A program made the position numbers and the translations under genes. From the NCBI GenBank assembly GCA_022072255.1, contig JAJVHZ010000007.1:1-54973 (forward strand): 54,973 bases of DNA, in the 5' to 3' direction. Shown in pieces: positions 1 to 10,137 of this stretch. The stretch is from Gammaproteobacteria bacterium. Its GTDB lineage: Bacteria; Pseudomonadota; Gammaproteobacteria; JAJPIJ01. How positions within the stretch are numbered: position 1 is the first letter of the stretch; every line of letters starts with the position of its first letter. The notes below the pieces were generated by a model that was given only the letters and a program-made list of their open reading frames with translations, was not told the origin of the DNA and made no database searches.

Positions 1-928
1 CCGGCGGCATGGGTGCCGCGGGCATCGGCTCGGCCGCCGCCACGCTGTCGGCCGGCGGCTGCGGGGTCGGCTCCGCCGGTGTTACCGGAGCGGTCGGCTC
101 GGTGGTGGCCGCCGTTGTCGCGGGAGTTGCGGGTTCCACGGCAGCGGCCGCGCCGGACGGCTCGGCCGGCGGTGCGACGGGCGCCGGCGGCACCTCGACG
201 ACGGGGGTCTGGATGGCCTCGACGCGCTGCGCTACAGCCGGTGGCGGAACGAGCTGCGTCGAACGCGACTGGGTATACCAGTAGTACGCGCCGACGGCAC
301 CCAGGCCCGCTGCGGCCAGCAGGAGCAGGGAGGCCGCCGCGCTGAACGCGGAACTGCTGCGCGCCCGGCGCTTCGCCGAGAAGACCGTCTGCGCCGTGAT
401 GGGGCCGGAGTCGGCCCCTACCGGGACCGCGGGCTCCTCCGCGGCGGGGGTGACGCGCGGGCCTTCCAGCGAGCGTGTCGGCTCGAAGTACTCCTCGAGC
501 GACCGCTTGAGCATGCGTTTGGAGGGGCGCGTCGCGTCAAAGTCCTGCTCGCCCTCGAAAGCGCCGGTGGCCTCGTTGCGCCGTGGCACGCCCAGGGCGT
601 CGAAGACATCGCGCTGCGCGGCACTCAGCCGCATCTTGGTGGTGTCGCCGAACGGCTCGGCCGTCTCGCCGGTGGTGGTGGTGCTGCCCGGAGCGGTGGT
701 GCTCGCCGGCTCGGCCGCCGCGCCCTCGATCGGCTCGAGACGGAGATTCTCCGCCGTGTGCTCGCCCGTCTGGCTCGCGACCTCGGGCGCGGGGGCCTCA
801 GGGGGGAATGTCGAGGCGAGCTGATCCGGCGCAGCCGCGCCGGCGGCGCCCTCCTCCCCCTTCTTTTCCAGCGCGGCGCGACGTTTTTCTTCCTCCGCCT
901 TGCGCAACGCATCCATCAACAGACTCAT
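1..928 (-). CDS. MSHA-cluster inner-membrane protein, MshN-like (partial, C-terminus outside window)
   Basis: The reading frame opens with ATG at 928 and runs off the left edge with no stop, so only the first 309 residues are visible. It begins MSLLMDALRKAEEEKRR, a charged N-terminus shared by a group of pilus and secretion-linked proteins that often carry TPR repeats further on. A long Pro/Ala/Glu-rich cytoplasmic linker follows, then one membrane helix at about residues 194-218, then a Pro/Ala-rich periplasmic stretch. That topology fits MshN- or GspB-like partners of a secretin. It starts 23 bases after the mshL stop, so it is probably in the mshM-mshL transcription unit. The TPR part, if any, lies outside the window, so the MshN name is inference from context. 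Confidence 0.7.
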   Translation of the reverse strand, partial: MSLLMDALRKAEEEKRRAALEKKGEEGAAGAAAPDQLASTFPPEAPAPEVASQTGEHTAENLRLEPIEGAAAEPASTTAPGSTTTTGETAEPFGDTTKMRLSAAQRDVFDALGVPRRNEATGAFEGEQDFDATRPSKRMLKRSLEEYFEPTRSLEGPRVTPAAEEPAVPVGADSGPITAQTVFSAKRRARSSSAFSAAASLLLLAAAGLGAVGAYYWYTQSRSTQLVPPPAVAQRVEAIQTPVVEVPPAPVAPPAEPSGAAAAVEPATPATTAATTEPTAPVTPAEPTPQPPADSVAAAEPMPAAPMPP

Positions 929-951
929 GGCGGCTCACCCTGCAATCGTGA

Positions 952-2772
952 TTACTGACACCAGTCGCCCTGGCAGACCCTATCCTTGGTGCAGCCCGGC
1001 TCGTCGCGGTAGCACGGCGGTTCCTGCCCGTTGAGCGGCGGCGGGAAGCCCTGATCCGGTACCGGGGAGAGGTACTGGTTGTAGTCCTTGAAGTCCCCGT
1101 TCAGGCCGGGGTTCTTGATCACCGTCGGGCGCAGGAAAATGACCAGCTCGCTCTTCGCGTACTGGTTGTTCCGGTACTTGAACAGCTCTCCCACACCCGG
1201 GATATTCTGCAGTCCCGGCGTGCCGTCGGTGGCGATGTCGGCGCTGTCCTGCATGAGGCCGCCCAGCACGGCGGTCTGTCCGCTCGGCACCTTCAACAAC
1301 GATTCCAACTCACGGGTCTGGATGATCGGTATCTGGTTCGCCGGCAGACCCACCGTAATCGGGGCCGGATTCGGATCGATTGCGAACCCATTGATACGCG
1401 AGATGGTCGGACGGACGTTCAGCATCACCGTGTCGTCGGCATTGATCTGCGGCGTCACGTTCATCACCAATCCGACCGCCACGGAGTGCGGCGTCGTCGT
1501 CACCGTGGTCGTCGTCTGGTTGGTATTCTGGGTAGTGTCGGCCTCGATGGTGAAAAACACCTGATTGTCGACGACCTTGAGCACCGCGGTCTGGTTGTTC
1601 AACACCATCGCCTTCGGGCTGGACAGCACCTGCACGTTGCCGAACTGCTGCAGCAGGCGGATCCCGAGGTTGAAGTTGTCCCCCGCGAAGGTGAAGGCCG
1701 AGAACGGCGAGGCGGTCGAGGATATGGGCAGGTTCCCCGGGGTGCCGAGAGCGATCGCTCCCGGGAGGGCTCCCGCGGTCAGGCCCGCTGCGAGCGCGAA
1801 GTCCCCGGCAATGGCCGCCCAGTCGATACCCGCCTGGTATTGGTCGGTGAGCCTGACCTCGACGATCGTGGCCTCGACCAGGACCTGCCTGGAGACGTTG
1901 GCCATGACCTGGTCCAGAAACTTCTGGATCTCCGCATGCTGGCGCGCGGTGGCGACCACCGTCATCAGGCCGCTCTCGCGATTGACGATCACGCGCTCGG
2001 AGGCCGGCAGGCCGGTCGAGCGCTCGATGGTCCTGCTCGTGCGCTGCGTGTCGCGGTCGAAACCGAGCAGCCCGCCGCTCGACTGCGAGGTGTTCTCCTC
2101 GATCTTCTCCTGCGCGATGCTGTTGGCGGCCTCGACCTGACCGAGTATCGAGAGGATGTTCGCGGTCAGCGTCTCCCAGAAACGCTGGTTGGACGTGCTG
2201 CTGATGCTCGTGGTCGAATTGTTCTGCGAACTCCCGCTGCCGCTGCTGCTGCCGGCCGTGGTCTCGGTGCTGGTGTCGATCTGCGTGGCGACCTCGGTCT
2301 TGCTGGCGACGTCGCGCGACATGTTGATGTAGTTCACCGGGTAGGTGCGCGCGAACGGCACGTCCGGCATCACCGAAATGCGATCCGCCTTGATCTCGTA
2401 ACGGATGTCGGCCTGCTCGGAGATCCGACTCAGTATCTGCGGCAGCGTCTGCTGCACCGCATTGAGCGTGACCACGCCGCTGACGCCGGGGTTGATGTCG
2501 ACGTTCATGTTGGCGTCGCGGGCGATGGCGAACAGCAGTTCCTTCACGGGCACTTCATTGACCACCACCGTGTAACGTTCCCCTCGCGGCACCTCGGGCT
2601 GTGGCGGCGGCAACACCGGGGCCTCCTCCACCACCTTCGGTATCGGGGCGGATGCCGCGGGCGGTGCGGGCTCCGGCTTGATGTGACCCGCGGACGGCTC
2701 GCGCGGCGGCGGCACCAATTGCGCACAGGCGCCCAGTAAGGACAGCAGTGAGATGGCGAGAATCTTCTTCAT
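952..2772 (-). CDS. mshL: MSHA pilus biogenesis secretin MshL
   Basis: 606-residue outer-membrane secretin that would form the exit pore for an MSHA-type type IV pilus. I start it at ATG 2772 because GGAG lies just upstream and the protein then opens with a lipoprotein signal peptide, lipobox LGAC with Cys16; the frame is open 59 codons further upstream. In order come a Pro-rich linker, an STN/N0-like domain near residues 60-130 and a Ser/Thr/Asn-rich insert (about residues 180-210). The secretin domain then ends in a typical VLGGLMQD ... NIPGVGELF ... LVIFLRPTVI pattern. It lies downstream of the ATPase gene mshM and upstream of an MshN-like gene. MshL versus a general type II or IV secretin is decided by the neighbours. 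Confidence 0.88.
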   Translation of the reverse strand: MKKILAISLLSLLGACAQLVPPPREPSAGHIKPEPAPPAASAPIPKVVEEAPVLPPPQPEVPRGERYTVVVNEVPVKELLFAIARDANMNVDINPGVSGVVTLNAVQQTLPQILSRISEQADIRYEIKADRISVMPDVPFARTYPVNYINMSRDVASKTEVATQIDTSTETTAGSSSGSGSSQNNSTTSISSTSNQRFWETLTANILSILGQVEAANSIAQEKIEENTSQSSGGLLGFDRDTQRTSRTIERSTGLPASERVIVNRESGLMTVVATARQHAEIQKFLDQVMANVSRQVLVEATIVEVRLTDQYQAGIDWAAIAGDFALAAGLTAGALPGAIALGTPGNLPISSTASPFSAFTFAGDNFNLGIRLLQQFGNVQVLSSPKAMVLNNQTAVLKVVDNQVFFTIEADTTQNTNQTTTTVTTTPHSVAVGLVMNVTPQINADDTVMLNVRPTISRINGFAIDPNPAPITVGLPANQIPIIQTRELESLLKVPSGQTAVLGGLMQDSADIATDGTPGLQNIPGVGELFKYRNNQYAKSELVIFLRPTVIKNPGLNGDFKDYNQYLSPVPDQGFPPPLNGQEPPCYRDEPGCTKDRVCQGDWCQ

Positions 2773-2896
2773 AGCGCTCCGCTGCACTAGCGGCAGGTTG
2801 GATATGCCCCGTCTGCCGGGCCAGCGTTGCGGGTCGACGCCGTCCCTGCCCCAAGATTTCAGCGATCCATCGATCAGTGCATGGACCCGTTTGTCG

Positions 2897-2925
2897 ATAT
2901 TACAGAATAGCTTGCATCGGTTAAA
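2897..2925 (-). promoter_or_regulatory. candidate promoter for mshL
   Basis: On the minus strand TTTAAC (2925-2920) is followed after 17 bases by TAATAT (2902-2897), about 125 bases before the mshL start. The -35 match is weak. The 192-base gap between mshM and mshL makes a second promoter plausible. Confidence 0.3.
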
Positions 2926-2964
2926 GAGCAGCCTGTCTGAAGTTCGCAAACGCCCTCGTCGCCG

Positions 2965-4089
2965 CTATCGGTCGGTCGCGGGCCGCGCACCGGAAGCGCT
3001 GCTCGCCATCTCGGAGGTCTCCACGGCCGGGGTGCCGGCCGGCTGTACCGTGGAAGATCCCGTGGTGGATCCCGTGGCGGCGGCCGCAGGGGGGGTCGTC
3101 GACGCGGGAGGCTGCCCGGCCGGGACGGTCCCCTGTCCCGGGCCGGCGGCGGCGGCCTCCGTGCCGCCGGTCGCGGCGTCGTTCCCGCGCCCCGTGTAAA
3201 GCCAGTAGAACGTCCCTGCCACCACCAGCAGCAGGACCGCGGACGCTGCCGTTGCGGCCCACGCCGGGAATCGCCGCTGCGGGCGATATTCGCTGTCCTT
3301 GGCGGCCATGCGCACATGCCTGGGCGTGACGGCCATCGCCTGCTCCGCGTAGGCGGCCAGCATCGATTTGTCCGCGATGATGTTGATGCGACGCACCAGA
3401 CCGGCCGAATAGTTCTCGATCGCCTTGACCGCCGGCGGACCGAACACCTCCCCGCCCCGGAACCCGCACGCCCGCAGGCGGCTGTTCAGATAGTCCCGGA
3501 TCTCCCAGTGCTGGAACGGCGTGAGCGGAAAGGTGTGAGTGATGCGTTCCTTGAGCTGCCGGATCTCGTGCCGCGAGAGGGTGTCCTCCAGCTCGGGCTG
3601 ACCGAACAGCACGATCTGCATGAGCTTGTCCTGCCCGGTCTCGAGATTGCTGAGCAGGCGCACCTCCTCCAGGGTCGCCGTCGGCATGCTCTGGGCCTCC
3701 TCGATGAACAGCACCACGCGGCGGTCCTCGGCGTGCTTGGCGAGCAGGAAATCCTGCAGGGCGCGCATCACCACCAGCCGGTCGTCCCCGGGCTTGACGT
3801 CCAGTTTCAGCTCGAAGGCGATGGCGTGCAGGATGTGTTCGGGCGACAGACTGGGATTGGCGATGTAGACGACGTCGACGTGCTCCGGCAGCTCCAGCTC
3901 CAGCATGCGGCAGAGCATGGTCTTGCCGCTGCCGACCTCGCCGACCACCTTGACGATGCCCTCGCCGTTGGTGATCGCATACACCAGGGCCTCGAGCGCC
4001 GCGCCGCGATTGGCCCCGGGGAAGAACAGCCGGGTATCGGGCGTGATCTTGAAGGGCGGCTGATCCAGACCGAAGAACTTGTAGTACAT
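2965..4089 (-). CDS. mshM: MSHA biogenesis ATPase MshM (ExeA-like AAA protein)
   Basis: 374-residue AAA ATPase of the ExeA/MshM family, which helps assemble or place the secretin by linking ATP hydrolysis to the cell wall or inner membrane. It starts MYYKFFGLDQPPF, the family's typical opening. Walker A is GEVGSGKT (residues 50-57) and Walker B is VVLFIEEAQ (125-133). One membrane helix lies near residues 275-298, followed by an Ala/Thr/Pro-rich periplasmic tail with no recognisable peptidoglycan-binding domain. ExeA normally carries such a domain, so this is the shorter MshM form. It follows the response regulator gene by 19 bases and precedes mshL. Confidence 0.87.
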   Translation of the reverse strand: MYYKFFGLDQPPFKITPDTRLFFPGANRGAALEALVYAITNGEGIVKVVGEVGSGKTMLCRMLELELPEHVDVVYIANPSLSPEHILHAIAFELKLDVKPGDDRLVVMRALQDFLLAKHAEDRRVVLFIEEAQSMPTATLEEVRLLSNLETGQDKLMQIVLFGQPELEDTLSRHEIRQLKERITHTFPLTPFQHWEIRDYLNSRLRACGFRGGEVFGPPAVKAIENYSAGLVRRINIIADKSMLAAYAEQAMAVTPRHVRMAAKDSEYRPQRRFPAWAATAASAVLLLVVAGTFYWLYTGRGNDAATGGTEAAAAGPGQGTVPAGQPPASTTPPAAAATGSTTGSSTVQPAGTPAVETSEMASSASGARPATDR

Positions 4090-4108
4090 GATCCGTTTTG
4101 GTCGTTTG

Positions 4109-5545
4109 CTATTCGCAGATGTGTATCGAGAGGCGCTGCAGACGGCTGTAGAGCGTGGTGCGATTCATCCCGAGCATGCGCGCGGCCTTGCTCAGATTGC
4201 CGCCGGCGACACGCAAGGCGGCGTTGATGTAGCGTCGCTCCCAGTCCGCCAGCGCCGCCTCGAGGGAGAATCCGTGCGCGCGCATCTCCTGCTCGGCCAG
4301 CGTGCCCAGATCAGCGCGCTCCTCGCGCCCGTCCACGACCGTGTCGGTCTCCAGCTCCGCTGCCAGCTCGCGGGCACCCACCGCGCGGCCCGCGTACTTG
4401 GCCCCGAGCCGGATCACGATGTTGCGCAGCTCGCGTACATTGCCCGGGAAGCTGTACTTGCGCAGCTGTTCCTCGGCGTCCGCGGAGAGCGTGAACGCGG
4501 CGGAATGCCCGGAGTACAGCCGCCGGAAGCCCTCGAGCAGCAGCAGGCAGTCGTCATCGCGCTCGCGCAGCGGCGGCACACGCACGCTCAACACGCTCAG
4601 GCGATGAAAGAGATCCTGGCGGAAGCGCCCCACGCGCACCTCCTCGCGCAGGTCGCGATTGGTGGCCGCGAGCACCCGCGCCTTCGAGGCGCGCGGCTCC
4701 GTCTCGCCGATGCGGTAGTACTCGCCGTTCTCGAGCACGCGCAGCAGCTTCGCCTGCAACGGCAGCGGGAACTCCCCGATCTCGTCGAGCAGCAGGGTGC
4801 CGGCGCCGGCCTGCTCGAAGAAGCCGGTCTTGCCGGAATCCGCGCCGGTGAAGGCGCCCTTGGCGTGTCCGAACAGTTGCGACTCGAGCAGTTCGCTCGT
4901 GAAGGCGGCGCAGTTCACGGCCAGGAACGGCTTCTCGGCGCGCTCGCTCTCCGTGTGCAGGGCCCGGGCGATGAGCTCCTTGCCGCTGCCGGACTCGCCC
5001 TCGATGAGCACCGGGAACGGCGTGCGGGCGAACTGCCGGATGAGGGCCCGCAGGGTCTGCATGGCACTGCTGCGCCCGACCAGGGTGTCCGCGCTCGGCG
5101 CTTCCTCGATCGCGGGTCGCTCGGCCTCCAGCATCATCAGCTGGTGGCTGAGGCGCGATTTCAGCAGCAGCGCATCGCAGGGCTTGGGGATGAAGTCCAC
5201 CGCGCCGAGCGTCAACGCATGCTGGATGTTGCTGCGGTTGCTCTGTCCGGAGAGGACCAGGATCTTCATCGAGGGATTGAAAGCCAGCAGTTCCTCGATG
5301 AGCGCGAAACCCTCCGCGGGCGTGTGCGGCGTGGGCGGAAGGCCCAGATCGACCAGCGCCAGCGCGGGCATCTGTGCCGTTCGCCGCAACAGTGACTTGA
5401 CCTCGGCACGGGTCCCTGCCGTCTGCACCGCGTAGGCCTCCTCCAGCACGAAACGCAGCGAGTCGACGATTAGCGGGTCATCGTCAACCAGCAGCAACGC
5501 CGTACGCGTCGTGACCGAAGGGCTGGCGGATTCCGTGCGACTCAC
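4109..5545 (-). CDS. sigma-54-dependent response regulator (NtrC family)
   Basis: 478-residue three-domain regulator. The receiver has the acidic triad (LLLVDDDP, phospho-acceptor Asp in ALVDLGLP, and Lys in FIPKPCD). The AAA+ domain has Walker A GESGSGKE, the sigma-54 contact loop GAFTGA, Walker B GTLLLDEIGEF and the R-finger region ATNRDL ... FRQDLFHRL. A Fis-type HTH closes it (AARMLGMNRTTLYSRL). I prefer GTG 5545 because AAGGTG sits 5-10 bases upstream; TTG 5581 and GTG 5554 are in frame. No histidine kinase lies in the window. It is 19 bases upstream of mshM, so control of the pilus genes is likely but inferred. Confidence 0.9.
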   Translation of the reverse strand: MSRTESASPSVTTRTALLLVDDDPLIVDSLRFVLEEAYAVQTAGTRAEVKSLLRRTAQMPALALVDLGLPPTPHTPAEGFALIEELLAFNPSMKILVLSGQSNRSNIQHALTLGAVDFIPKPCDALLLKSRLSHQLMMLEAERPAIEEAPSADTLVGRSSAMQTLRALIRQFARTPFPVLIEGESGSGKELIARALHTESERAEKPFLAVNCAAFTSELLESQLFGHAKGAFTGADSGKTGFFEQAGAGTLLLDEIGEFPLPLQAKLLRVLENGEYYRIGETEPRASKARVLAATNRDLREEVRVGRFRQDLFHRLSVLSVRVPPLRERDDDCLLLLEGFRRLYSGHSAAFTLSADAEEQLRKYSFPGNVRELRNIVIRLGAKYAGRAVGARELAAELETDTVVDGREERADLGTLAEQEMRAHGFSLEAALADWERRYINAALRVAGGNLSKAARMLGMNRTTLYSRLQRLSIHICE

Positions 5546-5617
5546 CGGATTCACCTTACGCCGAACGCCGGGGCGCGGCAACTTGCCGCCCTGCCCGCCG
5601 CAAACCGCCCTGCGATC

Positions 5618-6475
5618 CTAGGGCGCGCGCAAACCCAGGTTCTTCCAGATGGCCTCTGCCGGTTCGTGCTGATTCATGGTGTAAATGTGCAGGCCCGGCG
5701 CGCCGCCCTCCAGGAGCCGGCGGCACAGTTCGGTTGTCACGTCGAAGCCGAAACGGCGGATGGCGACGCGGTCATCGCCGAAATCCCGCATGCGCTTCTG
5801 GATCCAGCGGGGGATCTCCGCTCCGCATCCCTCCGAGAACCGCATCAGCTGGGTGAAATTGGTGATCGGCATGATGCCCGGTGTGATCGGAATGGCGATG
5901 CCGAGCCTCCGGCAATCGTCCACGAACCGGAAGTAGGCATCAGGATTGAAGAAGTACTGGGTGATCGCCCCGTCGGCGCCGGCATCGACCTTGCGTTTGA
6001 AGTTCCGCAGATCCTCCTGGGCCGATCCCGCCTGCGGATGCACCTCCGGGTAGGCCGCGACCTCGATGTGGAACCAGTCCCCGGTCTCGCGCCGGATGAA
6101 CTCCACCAGTTCGTTGGCGTAACGCAGTTCGCCCCAGCCGACGGTGCCGGAGGGCATGTCGCCGCGCAAGGCGACGACCAGGCGGATCCCCGCGTCCCGG
6201 TAGCGGTGGAGCACCTCCCGGATCGTCGTCACCGGCGTACCGATGCACGAGATGTGCGGCGCGGCGTCGATGCCCGTCGCGCGCTTGATCTCCTGCACCG
6301 TCTCGAAGGTGAGGTCGCGCGTGCTGCCGCCGGCGCCGAAGGTGACGGAGAAGAAAGCCGGGTTCAGCTGCGCAAGCCGATCGCGGGTGGTCTGCAGCTT
6401 GCCCACGGCCTCGGGCGTGCGTGGCGGGAAGAACTCGAAACTGTAAGTCGGCCGAGAAGTAGTCTGTGTCCCCAT
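5618..6475 (-). CDS. metF: 5,10-methylenetetrahydrofolate reductase
   Basis: 285-residue cytoplasmic flavoprotein that reduces methylene-THF to methyl-THF, the methyl donor for methionine synthase. The N-terminus has YSFEFFPPRT with the family's catalytic Glu, followed by FFSVTFGAGGSTRD and HISCIG for FAD and folate binding, and the C-terminal GLHIYTMNQ strand. I start at ATG 6475 (MGTQTTSRPTYSFEF) with AGGGG close upstream; the frame extends further but without family similarity. It lies 125 bases downstream of ahcY on the same strand, so it is probably expressed from the SAH-riboswitch transcript, which links homocysteine recycling to methyl-folate supply. Confidence 0.97.
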   Translation of the reverse strand: MGTQTTSRPTYSFEFFPPRTPEAVGKLQTTRDRLAQLNPAFFSVTFGAGGSTRDLTFETVQEIKRATGIDAAPHISCIGTPVTTIREVLHRYRDAGIRLVVALRGDMPSGTVGWGELRYANELVEFIRRETGDWFHIEVAAYPEVHPQAGSAQEDLRNFKRKVDAGADGAITQYFFNPDAYFRFVDDCRRLGIAIPITPGIMPITNFTQLMRFSEGCGAEIPRWIQKRMRDFGDDRVAIRRFGFDVTTELCRRLLEGGAPGLHIYTMNQHEPAEAIWKNLGLRAP

Positions 6476-6600
6476 AACCCCTGCCTGGAAAACCGGTGCA
6501 CGAGAGTCCGGCGAGCCGTGCGGACTGGCGCCCGCCTGCGGCTCGCCGGGTTGTTTCGCCGCGCGCAGCGCGCGCGCATCCAACCGATCGGTCGCGCCGA

Positions 6601-8022
<1,422 letters not shown>

Positions 8023-8064
8023 CTCGCGCCCTCCTTTCTCTGGTCGAACAAGAAAAAAGTTTGC

Positions 8065-8140
8065 GAGCGCCGTTCCGAACGACTCTGACGGGAATGCCTC
8101 GAGCCTGGCGTCCGGTGGGTCGCTGCAGCGCTCCTCAAGG
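8065..8140 (-). ncRNA. SAH riboswitch in the ahcY leader
   Basis: On the minus strand CCTTGAG (8140-8134) pairs with CTCGAGG (8103-8097) to form P1. The conserved GAGGAGCGCTGC (8136-8125) and GCCAGGCTC (8109-8101) are present. GAGCGC (8133-8128) can pair with GCGCTC (8070-8065) to form the pseudoknot that follows the AACGG element. A short GCG/CGC helix (8123-8121 with 8110-8108) gives P2. This matches the SAH riboswitch class known upstream of ahcY in beta- and gammaproteobacteria. These ON switches are thought to expose the ribosome site when SAH binds; the ahcY GGAGG is about 35 bases downstream. A TATACT at 8155-8150 would place transcription start at the aptamer's 5' edge. Confidence 0.93.
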
Positions 8141-8149
8141 CAGGCCGCG

Positions 8150-8155
8150 AGTATA
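8150..8155 (-). promoter_or_regulatory. candidate -10 element for ahcY
   Basis: TATACT on the minus strand predicts a start near 8143, three bases before the riboswitch P1. No convincing -35 hexamer is seen at normal spacing, so the call rests mainly on position. Confidence 0.4.
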
Positions 8156-8209
8156 GACGCGCGCCGCGGCGCAGAAAAGCTCGAATTGCCGAACTGGCAG
8201 TGGAGGATC

Positions 8210-8232
8210 GGCGCCGGCAGGCCTCCGGCGCC
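8210..8232 (-). terminator. GC-rich hairpin after metK
   Basis: A perfect 8-bp inverted repeat GGCGCCGG/CCGGCGCC with a 7-base loop lies 18 bases after the metK stop and upstream of the ahcY promoter. It lacks a T-run, so it may be a pause or Rho-linked site, or an RNA-stabilising end, more than a classic intrinsic terminator. Confidence 0.35.
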
Positions 8233-8249
8233 CCGGCAACGGCCACGCG

Positions 8250-9416
8250 CTAGCGGATGCCCGCCGCCGCGCGCAGGGCCTCCGCCCTGTCGATGCGCTC
8301 CCAGGTGAAACTGGCGTCGCTGCGGCCGAAGTGCCCGTACGCGGCGGTCTTCCTGTAGATGGGGCGCAGCAGATCGAGCATCTGCACGATGCCCTTCGGG
8401 CGCAGATCGAAGTGCTTCTGCACCAGATCCGCGAGCTGCTCGTCGGAGATCTTCCCGGTGCCGAAGGTCGTCACCATCACCGAGGTCGGGCGGGCCACGC
8501 CGATGGCGTAGGAAACCTGCACCTGGCATTTCGAGGCGAGCCCGGCGGCCACCACATTCTTCGCCACATAGCGCGCCGCGTAGGCGGCCGAGCGATCGAC
8601 CTTGGAAGGGTCCTTGCCGGAGAACGCGCCGCCGCCGTGCGGGGCTGCGCCGCCGTAGGTGTCGACGATGATCTTGCGCCCGGTCAGCCCGCAGTCGCCC
8701 TGCGGCCCGCCGACGACGAACCGGCCGGTCGGATTGATCAGGTATTTCACCTCGCCCTTGATGAGCTCCCCGGGGAGCACGGGCTTGACGATCTCCTCGA
8801 TGACCGCCTCCGTCAACGTGGCGTGATCGACCTCCGGCGCATGCTGGGTGGAGAGCACCACGGTGTCGATGGAGTCCGGGCGCTGGTCCACATAGCGCAG
8901 GGTCACCTGCGACTTGGCATCCGGCCGCAGCCACGACAGCTTGCCGCTCCTGCGCAGCATCGACTGCCGTTCCACCAGCCGGTGCGCGTAATAGATGGCC
9001 GCCGGCATGAGCTCGGGCGTCTCCTCGCAGGCATACCCGAACATGAGGCCCTGATCGCCGGCGCCCTGTTCGAGATCCAGGCCGCGACCTTCGTCGACTC
9101 CCTGGGCGATGTCGGGCGACTGCTTGTCGTAGGCGACGAGAACCGCGCAGCCCTTGTAGTCGATGCCGTACTCGGTGTTGTCGTAACCGATATCCTTGAT
9201 CGCGTCGCGCGCAACCTGGTTGTAGTCGATGCTCGCGTCGGTCGTGATCTCGCCGGCCAGCACCACCAGGCCGGTGTTGCACAGGGTCTCGGCGGCGACG
9301 CGCGCGTACTTGTCCCTGGCGAGGATTGCGTCGAGAATCGCATCGGAGATCTGGTCGGCCACCTTGTCGGGATGTCCTTCGGAGACCGACTCGGAGGTGA
9401 ATAGGTAACTGGACAT
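8250..9416 (-). CDS. metK: S-adenosylmethionine synthetase
   Basis: 388-residue cytoplasmic enzyme that makes S-adenosylmethionine from methionine and ATP. Family signatures are complete: [13 protein letters not shown] at the N-terminus, [19 protein letters not shown] in the middle, and [27 protein letters not shown] in the C-terminal domain. Start ATG 9416 ([10 protein letters not shown]) has AAGGAT upstream; an in-frame upstream extension carries no family sequence. metK, ahcY and metF follow one another on the same strand, giving three consecutive steps of the activated methyl cycle, with separate control of ahcY by its riboswitch. Confidence 0.97.
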   Translation of the reverse strand: MSSYLFTSESVSEGHPDKVADQISDAILDAILARDKYARVAAETLCNTGLVVLAGEITTDASIDYNQVARDAIKDIGYDNTEYGIDYKGCAVLVAYDKQSPDIAQGVDEGRGLDLEQGAGDQGLMFGYACEETPELMPAAIYYAHRLVERQSMLRRSGKLSWLRPDAKSQVTLRYVDQRPDSIDTVVLSTQHAPEVDHATLTEAVIEEIVKPVLPGELIKGEVKYLINPTGRFVVGGPQGDCGLTGRKIIVDTYGGAAPHGGGAFSGKDPSKVDRSAAYAARYVAKNVVAAGLASKCQVQVSYAIGVARPTSVMVTTFGTGKISDEQLADLVQKHFDLRPKGIVQMLDLLRPIYRKTAAYGHFGRSDASFTWERIDRAEALRAAAGIR

Positions 9417-9552
9417 TGGCTGAAATCCTTGCTGGCGCGGTCTTCGGGCCTGAAAAAAGGCTGCCAAGTGTAGCCGCAACCCCAGCCATTTGGTATCCGG
9501 CCGGCCGGGCTGTCGCACCCCTGTATCCGGGCATCAGCCAGAGCGATCACCC

Positions 9553-10107
9553 ATGGCGCTGACTCACACACCCGTATGCGATTTCGGCCGGCCGGCCGTC
9601 GAATTCTCGTTGCGCGATCTGGATGGCAGGCTCCGGGGTCTCGCGGACTGCCGCGGCGAGCGCGCCACGCTGGTCATGTTCATCTGCAATCACTGCCCGT
9701 ACGTCAAGGCGATCTGCGACGCGCTGGTGCGGGACGTGCAGGCGCTCGCGGCGCTCGGCGTGCGAGCCGTGGCGATCATGCCCAATGACTACACGAGCTA
9801 CCCGGAGGATGCGCCCGAGAAGATGCGCGAGTTCGCGCGCGCGCACGGATTCACCTTTCCCTACCTGATCGATGAGACGCAGGCGGTGGCGCGCGCCTAC
9901 GGGGCGGTGTGCACCCCGGATTTCTTCGGCTATGACCGCGACCTGCGCCTGCAATACCGTGGCCGGCTGGATGCGACGACGCCGGGCAGGCCGGCGCCGG
10001 GGGGCTCCGCCCGCGAACTGCTCGAGGCGATGACGCTCATCGCGCAGAGTGGTCGCGGGCCGCAGCAGCAGACCCCCAGCATGGGGTGTTCGATCAAATG
10101 GCGCTGA
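9553..10107 (+). CDS. thioredoxin-like (AhpC/TSA-Redoxin fold) protein
   Basis: 184-residue protein with a thioredoxin fold of the peroxiredoxin-like type. It has the motif LVMFICNHCPYVKAI, a CNHC redox pair, and later YGAVCTPDFFGYD, where the cis-Pro normally lies. No signal peptide or membrane helix is visible, so a cytoplasmic location is likely. Members of this family are usually annotated as thioredoxin family or redoxin proteins without a known substrate. Start ATG 9553 (MALTHTPVCDFG) is chosen because family similarity begins there. It is divergent from metK and convergent with the Sel1 gene. Confidence 0.85.
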   Translation: MALTHTPVCDFGRPAVEFSLRDLDGRLRGLADCRGERATLVMFICNHCPYVKAICDALVRDVQALAALGVRAVAIMPNDYTSYPEDAPEKMREFARAHGFTFPYLIDETQAVARAYGAVCTPDFFGYDRDLRLQYRGRLDATTPGRPAPGGSARELLEAMTLIAQSGRGPQQQTPSMGCSIKWR

Positions 10108-10137
10108 CGCGCGCCGCGCCCCGGGAAAGCGCCAACC

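Noticed and set aside
4088-5395. Long plus-strand frame opposite the response regulator, and many similar antisense frames in the window
   Set aside because: High GC leaves antisense frames open. They have no ribosome sites, no known domains and Arg/Ala/Leu-biased composition, while the opposite strand encodes a complete known protein.
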